64,000 bases of DNA from Fibrobacter sp. UWB4 (GCF_002210345.1 NZ_MWQI01000001.1:248001-312000); one strand, 5' to 3'. Counted from the first letter of the stretch, positions 51,537 through 60,212 are shown. A program made the numbers and translations. The notes: generated by a model not told the origin, from the sequence alone.

Positions 51537-52243
51537 TGCGCATCATTCTTGCCATACTGCTTGCGTCAGTTGCCGCTTTCTCGCAGATTGTAGTGAGTGT
51601 CGATGCAGATGTCTATAGGAACCGCGATAAGAACGTGTTTCTTGCTATAGGCGCTTCGGCGCTTTTGCCTGGCATGGGCGAGTCTTATCTGGGTGAACAG
51701 AAAATGGTTCGTCCGTTTTTGTGGACCGACCTTGCTCTATGGGTTGCAACTATTGGCTCTTATGTGGTGGGCGACCGCTATTTGTCGTCTGCTCATAATT
51801 ATGCCGTCCGCCATGCAGGATTCAATGGCAACAAAAGTGTAGCCTTGTTGAATACAGTGGGTTCTTACCGCAGCCGTTCCGGCGTGTTTGGTCAGAATTC
51901 CTCGCCAGATATGAATGAAGATTATAATCAGGCGATGATCCGTTCGGGTAAAAAAGTCGATGAAGAATTCTCGAATGATGTCCAATGGGACTGGGGCAGT
52001 TCTGACAATCCAGAATCGTCCAGGAATATTGATGAATTTAAAAGTCGCATGCGTCATTATCGCGTGAGCCGTATTGTGTTCCAGGCTTCTGTGGGGGCGC
52101 TGATTTTGAACCGTGTGGTTTCCATGCTCGATGCAATACGCATTTACCGTGCAACCTCGGCCAAGTCGTTCTCTAGCAGGGTGCAGTTTGAACCGGAATT
52201 TTACCAAGACGGCGGCGCGCTCTTGATGAACGTGAAGTTTTAA
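51536..52243 (+). CDS. DUF5683-like envelope protein, short paralogue
   Basis: A 235-residue exported protein. Signal peptide RIILAILLASVAAFSQ; then NVFLAIGASALLPGMGESYL and a hydrophobic segment, matching the domain of the preceding gene. The start is fixed by the one-base TAATG overlap with that gene, so translation is coupled. The two products probably act together at the envelope; no activity can be assigned. Confidence 0.7.
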   Translation: MRIILAILLASVAAFSQIVVSVDADVYRNRDKNVFLAIGASALLPGMGESYLGEQKMVRPFLWTDLALWVATIGSYVVGDRYLSSAHNYAVRHAGFNGNKSVALLNTVGSYRSRSGVFGQNSSPDMNEDYNQAMIRSGKKVDEEFSNDVQWDWGSSDNPESSRNIDEFKSRMRHYRVSRIVFQASVGALILNRVVSMLDAIRIYRATSAKSFSSRVQFEPEFYQDGGALLMNVKF

Positions 52244-52247
52244 GATT

Positions 52248-52276
52248 GTCATTCCCGCCTCAGTGCGGGAATCTCC
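52248..52276 (+). repeat. Palindromic element, ATTCCCGC type
   Basis: GTCATTCCCGCCTCAGTGCG continuing GGAATCTCC; stem ATTCCCGC/GCGGGAAT. Confidence 0.7.
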
Positions 52277-52331
52277 TTTTATGCAACTCTTTAAGTAACT
52301 CAAGCATCTAAATCTGCGAAATTGAAAAGCC

Positions 52332-52363
52332 CTGGATTCTTCCACCTTCGGTGTCAGAATGAC
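52332..52363 (-). repeat. Short palindromic element, reversed
   Basis: CTGGATTCTTCCACCTTCGG then TGTCAGAATGAC: the ATTCT/AGAAT family on the minus strand. Confidence 0.65.
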
Positions 52364-52379
52364 AGAATAAAATCAAACC

Positions 52380-52414
52380 ACTTCTTACTGTCTACTTCCT
52401 ACTTCTAACTGATT
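52380..52414. repeat. 7-bp repeat stretch in the efflux-gene leader
   Basis: CTACTTC-type heptamers (ACTGTCTACTTCCTACTTC) end about 6-10 bases before the ATG of the periplasmic adaptor gene. There is no Shine-Dalgarno. Confidence 0.65.
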
Positions 52415-53506
52415 ATGAAACACCTTCTTCTAATAGCTCTCTCTTCTCTCCTTCTTGTTGCTTGTGGTAGTAAAGGCGATTCCGCCAAGGGCGCTCCTGG
52501 TGGTAAAGGCAATGGCGGCAAAAAGGGTGGCGCTCAGAGAGTGCTGAATGTCGAAGGTTATGTGGCAGAGCTTGGGCTGCAGGGCAAGAATTTCCAGACG
52601 ATGGCAACTCTCATGCCGAAGAACAGCGTCTCGCTTTCGGCGGCGACTTCTGGCCGTCTGGTAAGCCTCAAGGCAAAAGACGGTGCGATTGTCAAGAAGG
52701 GGGCGCTCCTTGCAAAAATTGACGATTCTGAACTCCGAGCGCAGCTCAAGCAGGCGCAGTCGAACAAGATGCTTGCCGAGCAGAAGGAACAACGCGTTCG
52801 CAGCCTCTTTGAAAAGAATGGCGCGACCAAGCAGGATTTGGAATCGGCAGAAGCTTCTCTCAAGTCCGCTCAGGCAAGCGTAGAACTCATCCAGGCTCAA
52901 CTTGCAAAGACCGAAGTCCGTGCGCCGTTTAGCGGTAAACTCGGTTTTGTCGATGTGTCCGTAGGCGCCTGGCTCAATTCCGGCACGCCGATTGCAGAAC
53001 TCAGCGAAGTGGACCGCCTCAAGGCAAAGTTCTCGCTCCCGCAGCGCTATGCGTCTGTCATCAAGGTGGGCGACAAAATTTCTCTCAAGGATTCTGAACG
53101 CAACGTTGAAAAGCTCGGCGTTGTCTCTGCGCTTGATGCTGTGATTTCTGAAAGCAGCCGCACTCGCCGCGTGATGGTCGATGTCGATAATGCAAAGGGC
53201 GAACTCATTGCGGGTAGCTTTGTGAGCGTAAATGTTGCCATGGAAGCTAGCAACGTGCAGAGTTTTACGATTCCGTCCGAAGCGATGATTCTCGACAGGG
53301 AAGGCGCTTACGTTTTTGTGAGCCAGGGCGGCAAGGCTAAGATCAAGCATATCACGACGGGACTCCGCACACCGATGTCTGTGCAGGTGCTTTCGGGCCT
53401 TGATGTTGGTGATACGGTGATTGTTTCGGGTATTGTGAGCCTCCGTCCAGGTGCCGATGTCAAGATTAAGGGACTCCGCCATTCGATCAATTATGAGGTA
53501 GAGTAA
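52415..53506 (+). CDS. RND efflux periplasmic adaptor (membrane fusion protein), lipoprotein
   Basis: A 363-residue adaptor joining an inner-membrane RND pump to an outer-membrane channel. Lipobox LLLVACGS (Cys17). A Gly/Lys-rich tether (about 20-45) leads to the barrel-sandwich halves (LSAATSGRLVSLKAKDGAIV and VRAPFSGKLGFVDVSVGAWL), an alpha-hairpin of coiled coil (about 105-160), a beta-barrel, and a membrane-proximal domain. The pump gene overlaps by one base (TAATG). No TolC-like gene is nearby. Its leader is a heptamer repeat stretch. Confidence 0.9.
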   Translation: MKHLLLIALSSLLLVACGSKGDSAKGAPGGKGNGGKKGGAQRVLNVEGYVAELGLQGKNFQTMATLMPKNSVSLSAATSGRLVSLKAKDGAIVKKGALLAKIDDSELRAQLKQAQSNKMLAEQKEQRVRSLFEKNGATKQDLESAEASLKSAQASVELIQAQLAKTEVRAPFSGKLGFVDVSVGAWLNSGTPIAELSEVDRLKAKFSLPQRYASVIKVGDKISLKDSERNVEKLGVVSALDAVISESSRTRRVMVDVDNAKGELIAGSFVSVNVAMEASNVQSFTIPSEAMILDREGAYVFVSQGGKAKIKHITTGLRTPMSVQVLSGLDVGDTVIVSGIVSLRPGADVKIKGLRHSINYEVE

Positions 53507-56500
53507 TGAGCGTAAGCCAGCTCTCCGTCCGTCGCCCAGTCCTCATGACAGTGATGGCGCTTGTCATCCTGTTGCTCGGATTTTTTGGGCTCAGCTCTCT
53601 CGGCATTCGTGAATACCCGAACGTCGACTATCCGTTGATTCAGGTGCGTACTTCTTACCCGGGCGCAAACGCTGCCGTGGTCGAAGCGGAAGTTACTGAA
53701 ATCTTGGAAGCCTCCATCAACAGTGCGTCTGGTATCAAGGCTTTGACGTCTACAAGCCGCGATGGTTTCTCTTACATCAGCATTGAATTTGAAACGGGCA
53801 TGGACCTGGAAGCGGCTGCAAACGAAATTCGTGACCGCGTGAGCCGTGTGCGTCGCCGCTTGCCGGACGATGTCGATGAACCGACGGTCTACAAGTCCGA
53901 TAGCGACAACGACCCGATTTTGATGGTGAGCCTTGTGAGCGATAGGCTTGATCCGATGGAAGTTTCGGAAATTGCGAACAACCATGTGAAGGAACGCTTG
54001 CAGACGATTAACGGCGTTTCGGAAGTGGCAATCTGGGGTGAAAAACGCCCGGTGGTGCGTTTGTGGATTGACCCGGTGCGTATGCAGGCGCTTGGCGTCT
54101 CGGGAGCGCAGATGGCGGCCGCTTTGAAGCAGGGCAACCTGGAACTTCCGTCCGGTTCTATTGAAGGTTCTGAAACGACGCTTTCGATCCGTACGCTTGG
54201 CCGAGTTCTCGATCCGAAATCGTTTGGCAACATTGCGGTGAGAACGGCTGAGGATGGAACTGTAATCCGCATTTCAGATGTCGCGGATATCCATTACGAA
54301 CCGAAGGATACGCGTACAGGTTTTAGACGTAACGGCAAGAATTCCATTACGCTTGCGCTCATGGCGCAGCCGGGCAGTAACCACGTCGAAATTGCAAACG
54401 AATTCTACAAGCGCGTCGAAGATATCCGCCGTGAAATCCCGGAAGGCGTAGAACTGCTTTACGGTCGCGATACTTCGATTAACATCCGTGCTTCCATCAA
54501 GGAAGTGGTGGAGACTATCTTTATTGCGTTTATCCTCGTGATTGCGATTATCTTTGCTTTCCTCCGCGAAGGCCGTACGACGTTTATCCCGATGGTCGTG
54601 GTGCCTGTATCCGTGATCGGTAGCTTCTTTGTGCTTTACCTCTGCGGGTTCAGTATCAACGTGCTTACGCTTTTGGCGATGGTCCTTGCAATTGGCCTTG
54701 TTGTGGATGATGCGATTGTGATTGTGGAAAACATTTACCACAAGATTGAAAGCGGCATGACGCCGAAACAGGCGGCGATTGCAGGGACAAACGAAATCTT
54801 TTTTGCGGTGATTGCAACGTCAGTCGTTTTGATGGCGGTGTTCATTCCGGTGCTTGCTCTGGGAGGCACGACGGGGCTTTTGTTCCGCGAATTTGTGGCT
54901 GTGATGATTGGAACGGTGTTTCTTTCGACGCTTTGCGCTTTGACACTTTCGCCGATGCTTTGTTCCAAATTCCTGAAGCACCAGAAGAAAGGCCGTTTCT
55001 TTAAGCTCACGGAACCGTTCTTTGATTGGCTGAACGGGATGTATTCCCGCTTGCTGGGCGGATTCCTCAAGTGGCGTTTGCTGTTGTTCCCGATTGTGGC
55101 GGTGCTCTTGTTTGGGGCATACTTCTGCTTTAACAACATGAGTAGCGAAATGGCGCCGACTGAAGACTCGAACGCCGTGATGGTGAACATGAGCATGCCC
55201 GAAGGCGTGAACCTTGCAAGAACCAAACGCATGGCAGACGAGTTTGCTGATGAGGTGATTTCTATTCTCGATACGAATGAATATTCAGAATTCCAGGCGG
55301 GCGCCTGGAATGCGGGCAACTCGAGAATGCGCTTGTTCTTGAATGATGACAAGAAGGCTCGCCGTCCGCAGAGCGAAATTGCCCGTGCAATTCAGGTGCT
55401 CGGTAACGAATACCCGGATTTGCGTGTGATGGTGTTTGAACCGCAGAGCATCAGTACGCAGCGCGGTGGCCTCCCGGTGCAGTTTGTGCTACAGGCTCCG
55501 AACATCGAAGTGCTGCGAGACCTTGTTCCGAAATTCGAAGAAGCGGCTAGCAAGAGCCCTGTGTTTAGCGTGGTGAACAGCAACTTGCGCTTTACGAAGC
55601 CGGAACTCCACATTGAAATTTTACGCGATAAGGCTAATGAAGAAGGCGTGTCGGTGAACGATATTGCACAGGCGGTGCAGCTTGCGATTAGCGACCAGAC
55701 TTATGGCGATTACTATAAGGACGGCCGTCAGTACGATATCATTGGCGCTGTCGGTTACCAGTACCGTGATACGCCGGAAAACCTCTCGATGCTCACGGTC
55801 AAGAACGGCAAGGGCGAGTTGGTGAGCTTGGACAACTTTATTACGTACAAGGAACAGTCCGCTTCTCCGTCGCTCCCGCGTTACAACCGCTTTAGCGCTG
55901 CGACTATCCAGGCGGGCCTTGTGCCGGGCAAGACGATTGGCGATGGCGTCGAAGAAATGCGCCGCATTGCAAAGACTTTGTTGAAGGATTACCCGAGCGT
56001 GAGTACGACCTTGAGCGGTTCGTCCAAGGAATTCGAAGAAAGCTCTTCGGGATTGTACGTGGTGTTCTTGCTTGCGCTTGCGCTTGTATTCCTGGTGCTT
56101 GCGGGGCAGTTCGAAAGCTTCCGTGCGCCGTTCGTGATTTTCTTTACGGTGCCGCTTGCGCTCTCGGGTGCATTGGTAAGCTTGTATGTCACAGGCCAGA
56201 CGCTCAACATCTTTAGCGAAATTGCCTTGATCTTGTTGATCGCGCTTGTGACGAAGAACGGTATCTTGATTGTGGAATTTGCAAACCAGATTGCCGAGAA
56301 TACGGGCTGCAGCAAGCTTGAGGCGGCTCGGATGGCGGCGGAACGCCGCTTCCGCCCAATTCTCATGACGAGCCTTTCGACGGTATTGGGCGCGGTACCG
56401 CTCATTTTGACCGGCACCCCGAGCCGCATTGCAATGGGTGTTGCGATTGTCGGCGGTCTCACATTTGCGACGTTCATGACGCTCTTTATTGTGCCTGCCG

Positions 56501-56562
56501 CCTATAGCTTCTTTGCCGGGAAGGTCGAATCCGTCCGCACCGATGCAAGTAAAATGGCGTAA
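53506..56562 (+). CDS. RND multidrug efflux pump, inner-membrane subunit (HAE1/AcrB family)
   Basis: A 1018-residue proton-driven exporter. One helix, porter domain (ASINSASGIKALTSTSRDG and SDNDPILMVSL), TM4 with GLVVDDAIVIVENIYHKIE containing the paired Asp for proton relay, then a second half with a parallel helix block (LILLIALVTKNGILIVEFAN) and final helices. Length and order match the AcrB/MdtB group. The substrate cannot be predicted. Start overlaps the adaptor stop by one base, so they are translated together. Confidence 0.95.
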   Translation: MSVSQLSVRRPVLMTVMALVILLLGFFGLSSLGIREYPNVDYPLIQVRTSYPGANAAVVEAEVTEILEASINSASGIKALTSTSRDGFSYISIEFETGMDLEAAANEIRDRVSRVRRRLPDDVDEPTVYKSDSDNDPILMVSLVSDRLDPMEVSEIANNHVKERLQTINGVSEVAIWGEKRPVVRLWIDPVRMQALGVSGAQMAAALKQGNLELPSGSIEGSETTLSIRTLGRVLDPKSFGNIAVRTAEDGTVIRISDVADIHYEPKDTRTGFRRNGKNSITLALMAQPGSNHVEIANEFYKRVEDIRREIPEGVELLYGRDTSINIRASIKEVVETIFIAFILVIAIIFAFLREGRTTFIPMVVVPVSVIGSFFVLYLCGFSINVLTLLAMVLAIGLVVDDAIVIVENIYHKIESGMTPKQAAIAGTNEIFFAVIATSVVLMAVFIPVLALGGTTGLLFREFVAVMIGTVFLSTLCALTLSPMLCSKFLKHQKKGRFFKLTEPFFDWLNGMYSRLLGGFLKWRLLLFPIVAVLLFGAYFCFNNMSSEMAPTEDSNAVMVNMSMPEGVNLARTKRMADEFADEVISILDTNEYSEFQAGAWNAGNSRMRLFLNDDKKARRPQSEIARAIQVLGNEYPDLRVMVFEPQSISTQRGGLPVQFVLQAPNIEVLRDLVPKFEEAASKSPVFSVVNSNLRFTKPELHIEILRDKANEEGVSVNDIAQAVQLAISDQTYGDYYKDGRQYDIIGAVGYQYRDTPENLSMLTVKNGKGELVSLDNFITYKEQSASPSLPRYNRFSAATIQAGLVPGKTIGDGVEEMRRIAKTLLKDYPSVSTTLSGSSKEFEESSSGLYVVFLLALALVFLVLAGQFESFRAPFVIFFTVPLALSGALVSLYVTGQTLNIFSEIALILLIALVTKNGILIVEFANQIAENTGCSKLEAARMAAERRFRPILMTSLSTVLGAVPLILTGTPSRIAMGVAIVGGLTFATFMTLFIVPAAYSFFAGKVESVRTDASKMA

Positions 56563-56563
56563 G

Positions 56564-56662
56564 CAGTTAGCAGTAGGCAGTAGACAGTAGGCAGGAATAG
56601 TTAGGCGGCTTTGCCGCGATTATACAAACTTCCTACTTCCTACCGACTACTTCCTACAAATC
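56564..56662. repeat. Facing 7-bp tandem repeat arrays
   Basis: CAGTAGG/CAGTAGA heptamers (56564-56595) face CTTCCTA/CTACTTC heptamers (56630-56657), with a GCGGCTTTGCCGC hairpin between. They fill the gap between the convergent pump and divIC-like genes. Confidence 0.75.
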
Positions 56663-56663
56663 A

Positions 56664-56942
56664 TCACTTCACCAGCTGAAATACTTTCTCGTTTTCGCGG
56701 CTCATGCCATAGTGGGTGCGAAGTATTTCTTCCTTGTAGAGGGAATCGCTCTTTAATTTCTGAATGAGCTGTTCTCGATTCTCTAGAACTTTACCTAGAG
56801 AATCAATTTTTTTCTGGTAGAGTTCGATTTCCTTCGTGATTCTACGCTGTTCCGGAATGCTGTTCTTGCCGAACAGCAAATGGAAGACCAAGAACGCGAA
56901 TGTAATCGCGGTGGCAATTCCAATAATAAGTCGTATGTGCAA
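56664..56942 (-). CDS. FtsB/DivIC-family septum formation initiator
   Basis: A 92-residue bitopic protein. One N-terminal membrane helix (about 4-24) and an extracytoplasmic coiled coil (about 30-70, ITKEIELYQKKIDSLGKVLE), followed by EEILRTHYGMSRENEKVF, the family's closing signature. FtsB/DivIC joins FtsL and FtsQ to activate septal wall synthesis. It starts 4 bases after the dprA stop and is thus cotranscribed with it. Confidence 0.85.
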   Translation of the reverse strand: MHIRLIIGIATAITFAFLVFHLLFGKNSIPEQRRITKEIELYQKKIDSLGKVLENREQLIQKLKSDSLYKEEILRTHYGMSRENEKVFQLVK

Positions 56943-56946
56943 CTAA

Positions 56947-57831
56947 TTATGCTCCGTTAAAATAGAATTGGAAGTTGTCTTTTGATGAAACCAGACCAGA
57001 TATTTCTAGCTCCGTCAATATAGCTAAAAGTTCTGGTGCCTTAAAGTCAAATTCCTGTTGAAGTTCCGAAAATGTTTTGCGAAAACCGTTAAAACGCTTA
57101 AATACCTTTTGTGCCCCGCTTGAAAGTTCCACTCCGCATGCATTCAGATCTTCGATATTCGCGCCTTCGATGAGCGGTATTCCGGCCACTGACCGCAAGC
57201 TTTCGGGGATGAATACCGGTTTTGCGCGACCGTTGTCGAGGAGCGCGTTTGTGCCGCTGTAGAGTTCGCTGTCGAAGTTCCCGGGGCAGGCGAGGAGCAG
57301 TTTCCCATCGTCTAAACAGAATTGCGCGGTGAGGAGTGCTCCTCCTTTTTTACGGCTTTGCACTACGAGCGTGGATTGGCTGAACCCGCTGATGATGCGG
57401 TTTCGTGCGATGAAGTTCCCCTTGTAGGCTGGTGTGTCGCCTTCGTATTCGCTTATTAGGGCGCCTCCGGCTTCGAGAATACGCCTCGCGAGAATGCTGC
57501 GTTCTCCCTCGATTTTGGCGTCTAGCCCTTGCGCTAGAACGGCTATCGTTGGAATGCCTGCATCGAGCGCTGTACGGTGGCAATAGCTGTCTATGCCCTG
57601 GGCTAGCCCTGAAACGACGATGGCGTTTGTCCCTTTGAGCGAGAAAACGAGACGGCGGCAAAGTTCTTCGGCGTTTGCGGACGGACGGCGTGTACCAACC
57701 ATGGCTATGCCGATTTTATCAGCGGTGGGGAGGGTTCCCTTGTAGAAGAGCTGTTTGGGGCAGTACTTGGAAGTTCGTAATGTGTGAGGGTAGTTCTCTA
57801 GTGTCAGCTCGTTGTATGTTTTCGTTTCCAT
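56947..57831 (-). CDS. dprA: DNA-processing protein DprA
   Basis: A 294-residue single-strand DNA-binding protein that loads RecA onto incoming DNA in natural transformation. The Rossmann-like core shows MVGTRRPS, VVSGLAQGIDSYCHRTALD, AVLAQGLD, IARNRIISGFS and GGALLTAQFCLDDGK, all standard. The C-terminal 60 residues resemble the winged-helix tail found in many DprA proteins. No N-terminal SAM domain. No Shine-Dalgarno; a TATATC box stands 13 bases before the ATG. The divIC-like gene follows. Confidence 0.95.
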   Translation of the reverse strand: METKTYNELTLENYPHTLRTSKYCPKQLFYKGTLPTADKIGIAMVGTRRPSANAEELCRRLVFSLKGTNAIVVSGLAQGIDSYCHRTALDAGIPTIAVLAQGLDAKIEGERSILARRILEAGGALISEYEGDTPAYKGNFIARNRIISGFSQSTLVVQSRKKGGALLTAQFCLDDGKLLLACPGNFDSELYSGTNALLDNGRAKPVFIPESLRSVAGIPLIEGANIEDLNACGVELSSGAQKVFKRFNGFRKTFSELQQEFDFKAPELLAILTELEISGLVSSKDNFQFYFNGA

Positions 57832-57934
57832 AAAAGCTTGTGTTGATATAAGAAACGATAAAATTAAGAATCTAATAACGGTATTACTAATTTACAGAAT
57901 TTGTCAAGAAAAAACAAGGGGCGCATTTACTTTC

Positions 57935-57947
57935 TATCTTTGTGTAC
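57935..57947 (+). promoter_or_regulatory. Leaderless-type promoter box of mazG
   Basis: TATCTTTG at 57935-57942 (TAnnTTTG) with the ATG 7 bases after TATCTT; no Shine-Dalgarno. Confidence 0.5.
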
Positions 57948-58745
57948 ATGAAATATTCGTTTAATGATCTCGTCGATATTATGGCTCGCCTTCGTTCGGA
58001 GAATGGCTGCCCGTGGGACCGCCAGCAGACCACTCATTCACTGCTGCCGTATCTGGTTGAAGAAAGTTGTGAATTTATCGATGCCGCACAGGATGGCGAC
58101 AAGGAACACATGTGCGAGGAACTCGGCGATGTGCTGTTCCAAGTGATATTCCATTCTCAGGTGTGCAAGGAACAGGGTGACTTTACGATTGACGATGTTA
58201 TTCAGGGATTGTGCGAAAAGATGGTGCGCAGGCATCCGCATGTGTTTGGGGATGCTAAAGTGGATACGGCAAGTGACGTGAGCCGCCGCTGGGAACGCAT
58301 CAAGGCGCAGGAAAAGAATAATTTAAAACATGCTGGCGAGTCTATTATGGACAAAGTCAGTAAGAGCATGCCCACGCTTGCGCGCTCGCAAGACATTATT
58401 CGCCGTGTGGCAAAAGTCGGTTTTGACTGGGGCGAGGCTGCTCCCGTGTTCGACAAGGCTCAAGAGGAATTTGCAGAATTCCGTGCCGAAATGGAAAAGA
58501 TTACTCCCGAGAATGCAAACGTGGACCGTCTGGAAGATGAATTCGGCGATATCATGTTCAGCCTCGTGAATGTGGCTCGCCATTGCGGTTTCAACGCCAA
58601 CATTGCCTTGCAACGCGCAAACAATAAATTCGAAAGGCGCTTCCGCGAGGTGGAGCGCCGTGTTAAAGAACAGGGTAAAGAAATTAAGGACGTGGGGCTA
58701 GAAGGCCTGCAAAAGCTCTGGAAAGAAGCTAAACTTAGCCGTTAG
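57948..58745 (+). CDS. mazG: Nucleoside triphosphate pyrophosphohydrolase MazG
   Basis: A 265-residue two-domain all-alpha NTP pyrophosphatase that hydrolyses (d)NTPs to monophosphates. Domain 1 has ENGCPWDRQQTTHSL and the metal motif EESCEFIDA ... EELGDVLFQVIFHS; domain 2 (about 150-260) has FDWGEAAPVFDKAQEEFAEF and EDEFGDIMFSLVNVARH, the second E-x-x-E/E-x-x-D set. Length matches E. coli MazG. ATG 57948 follows a TATCTTTG box; a GTG two codons earlier is possible. Confidence 0.95.
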   Translation: MKYSFNDLVDIMARLRSENGCPWDRQQTTHSLLPYLVEESCEFIDAAQDGDKEHMCEELGDVLFQVIFHSQVCKEQGDFTIDDVIQGLCEKMVRRHPHVFGDAKVDTASDVSRRWERIKAQEKNNLKHAGESIMDKVSKSMPTLARSQDIIRRVAKVGFDWGEAAPVFDKAQEEFAEFRAEMEKITPENANVDRLEDEFGDIMFSLVNVARHCGFNANIALQRANNKFERRFREVERRVKEQGKEIKDVGLEGLQKLWKEAKLSR

Positions 58746-58753
58746 TTGTACGT

Positions 58754-59329
58754 CTATTGCCTTTCAATTTTAATTGAATCCAGCAAGTCGATGCGAAGAA
58801 GTCCGTCTACAGCAGAGATGTAGAACTTGTCGTAATTACAACCGTTGTTTTCGGCTTCAGTAGCGTCGAATTCCAATACATCACGGTAAGTTTTCTTGCC
58901 GATTTCCAGCGAATCGAGCATACGGACTGTGTAGCCGTCCGCATTTGTCATCTTGTTTCCTTTGAGATTCTTGAAAACGATTTCAGGACCGTATTGCCAG
59001 CTTTCATCGCGGAACTGCTCGATGCAGTATATGGTCATGTTCCCGCCGTTGCTGTTGCATTCGATTCTTGCGCCGACATGGATTTCGTTGAGGGAACCTT
59101 TTGCTTTGAAATCGAAATTCTCGTTTTTGTGACTGTATAGACGTTGTTTGTAATTATCCTCGATTCCGATATTGTCTATGACATCAATCGAGTCGTTCCA
59201 TTCCTGTTCTTTCCGAACAAGCTTTCCGAAATCTCCGCCGACATAATCATCGTCCAGGCTTAACCCGCATGAAGTTAATAGGAATGAGCCTGCAATAAGA
59301 GCTAGTACATTCTGCTGAATCTTATTCAT
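58754..59329 (-). CDS. Lipoprotein of unknown function, second of a pair
   Basis: A 191-residue exported lipoprotein. Signal NKIQQNVLALIAGSFLLTSC with lipobox LTSC. The mature part is acidic and beta-rich (TIYCIEQFRDESWQYGPEIV, RDVLEFDATEAENNGCNYDK). The C-terminal phrase KFYISAVDGLLRIDLLDSIK parallels RLYFSKKKGILKLEISDDEY in the upstream gene, so the two are probably distant paralogues. GAAGGAGGCGACA before ATG 59329 fixes the start, which overlaps the upstream stop by 8 bases. Confidence 0.75.
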   Translation of the reverse strand: MNKIQQNVLALIAGSFLLTSCGLSLDDDYVGGDFGKLVRKEQEWNDSIDVIDNIGIEDNYKQRLYSHKNENFDFKAKGSLNEIHVGARIECNSNGGNMTIYCIEQFRDESWQYGPEIVFKNLKGNKMTNADGYTVRMLDSLEIGKKTYRDVLEFDATEAENNGCNYDKFYISAVDGLLRIDLLDSIKIERQ

Positions 59330-59900
59330 TGTCGCCTCCTTCCTTGATGGTGAAATATTCGTCATCCGAGATTTCAAGTTTCAAGATCCCTTTCTTTTTT
59401 GAAAAATAGAGACGTGATTTGTCATCATTTTTTACCACGAGAACGCTATCGTAAGTTACGCCGTTGAATGTAATTGTGTCTAACGTTGAAATGTTTTCTT
59501 CATCAAGTAAATGTTCTGATTCTAGTTCTACGTAAAAAGAGGTTTCGCTGTTGCGGACCGTCATTGGAGTCGTGTATTCGCTTCCGTAAAAGTTTATTTC
59601 AACGCTTATGATGGGGTAGGTTGAAGAAAGTATAACTGAACGAGTTTCTTCAACACCGTCTACGCAAAAATCTCTCAACTTTTTCGTGTAGATGGAGTCT
59701 TGCGTAACGGCTAGATCGAATTCGAAACCGTTGGAATGAACGTAATGGGTGGTCTTGCCTTTTTTGAAATTCCCGACGGTTTTCTGGATTTCTGCGAGCT
59801 TGTTATCTGGATGAGCGACATCGTTACAGGAATCTGTACAGCCATATAGCGCGGTAAGTGCAAGGGCGAATAGTGCGAATAAAGATGTTGTTTTTTTCAT
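59322..59900 (-). CDS. Lipoprotein of unknown function, first of a pair
   Basis: A 192-residue lipoprotein. Signal KKTTSLFALFALALTALYGC with lipobox LYGC. The mature part is beta-rich with TITFNGVTYDSVLVVKNDDK, which resembles the conserved beta-hairpin of small Fibrobacter lipoproteins. ATG 59900 is supported by AAGGA 8-9 bases upstream. Translation is coupled to the downstream lipoprotein. Function unknown; the pair is a single transcription unit on the minus strand. Confidence 0.75.
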   Translation of the reverse strand: MKKTTSLFALFALALTALYGCTDSCNDVAHPDNKLAEIQKTVGNFKKGKTTHYVHSNGFEFDLAVTQDSIYTKKLRDFCVDGVEETRSVILSSTYPIISVEINFYGSEYTTPMTVRNSETSFYVELESEHLLDEENISTLDTITFNGVTYDSVLVVKNDDKSRLYFSKKKGILKLEISDDEYFTIKEGGDNE

Positions 59901-60052
59901 AAATGAATTCCTTGCTTTCATGGGTTTTCGTTTATATTGCATGAATACTCAATTTAATGTACAAAAAAAACAATTTAATAATCCAATATGGAATGTTCTT
60001 TTTAGGAATTTTAACTTTTTAGAAATTTTGTACGCACTTACGATTCGTGTGC

Positions 60053-60180
60053 TATATTATTCTTGTGGCACAAGTAAATTCTGGTTCTGAGACGGGATGC
60101 CGGATCGAATCGCGGAGTAGAACTTACTAGTGTTACGTTTATAAGAGAGTCCCGTGAGAGCATTGCGGGACTCTTCTTTT
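60053..60180 (+). ncRNA. Candidate small RNA with terminator
   Basis: A TATATT box at 60053-60058 precedes about 115 bases ending in a clear terminator, with no reading frame or ribosome site. Inverted pairs include CTTGTG/CACAAG at the presumed 5' end and GTTCT/AGAAC enclosing a G+C-rich centre (60083-60122). No known RNA family recognised. A -35 is weak (TTGTAC, 19-base spacer). Confidence 0.4.
60144..60180 (+). terminator. Terminator of the candidate small RNA
   Basis: GAGAGTCCCG, loop, CGGGACTCTTC, then TTTT. Confidence 0.75.
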
Positions 60181-60212
60181 ATACGAATTACTGTGTGTGT
60201 GTTAACCCCAAA

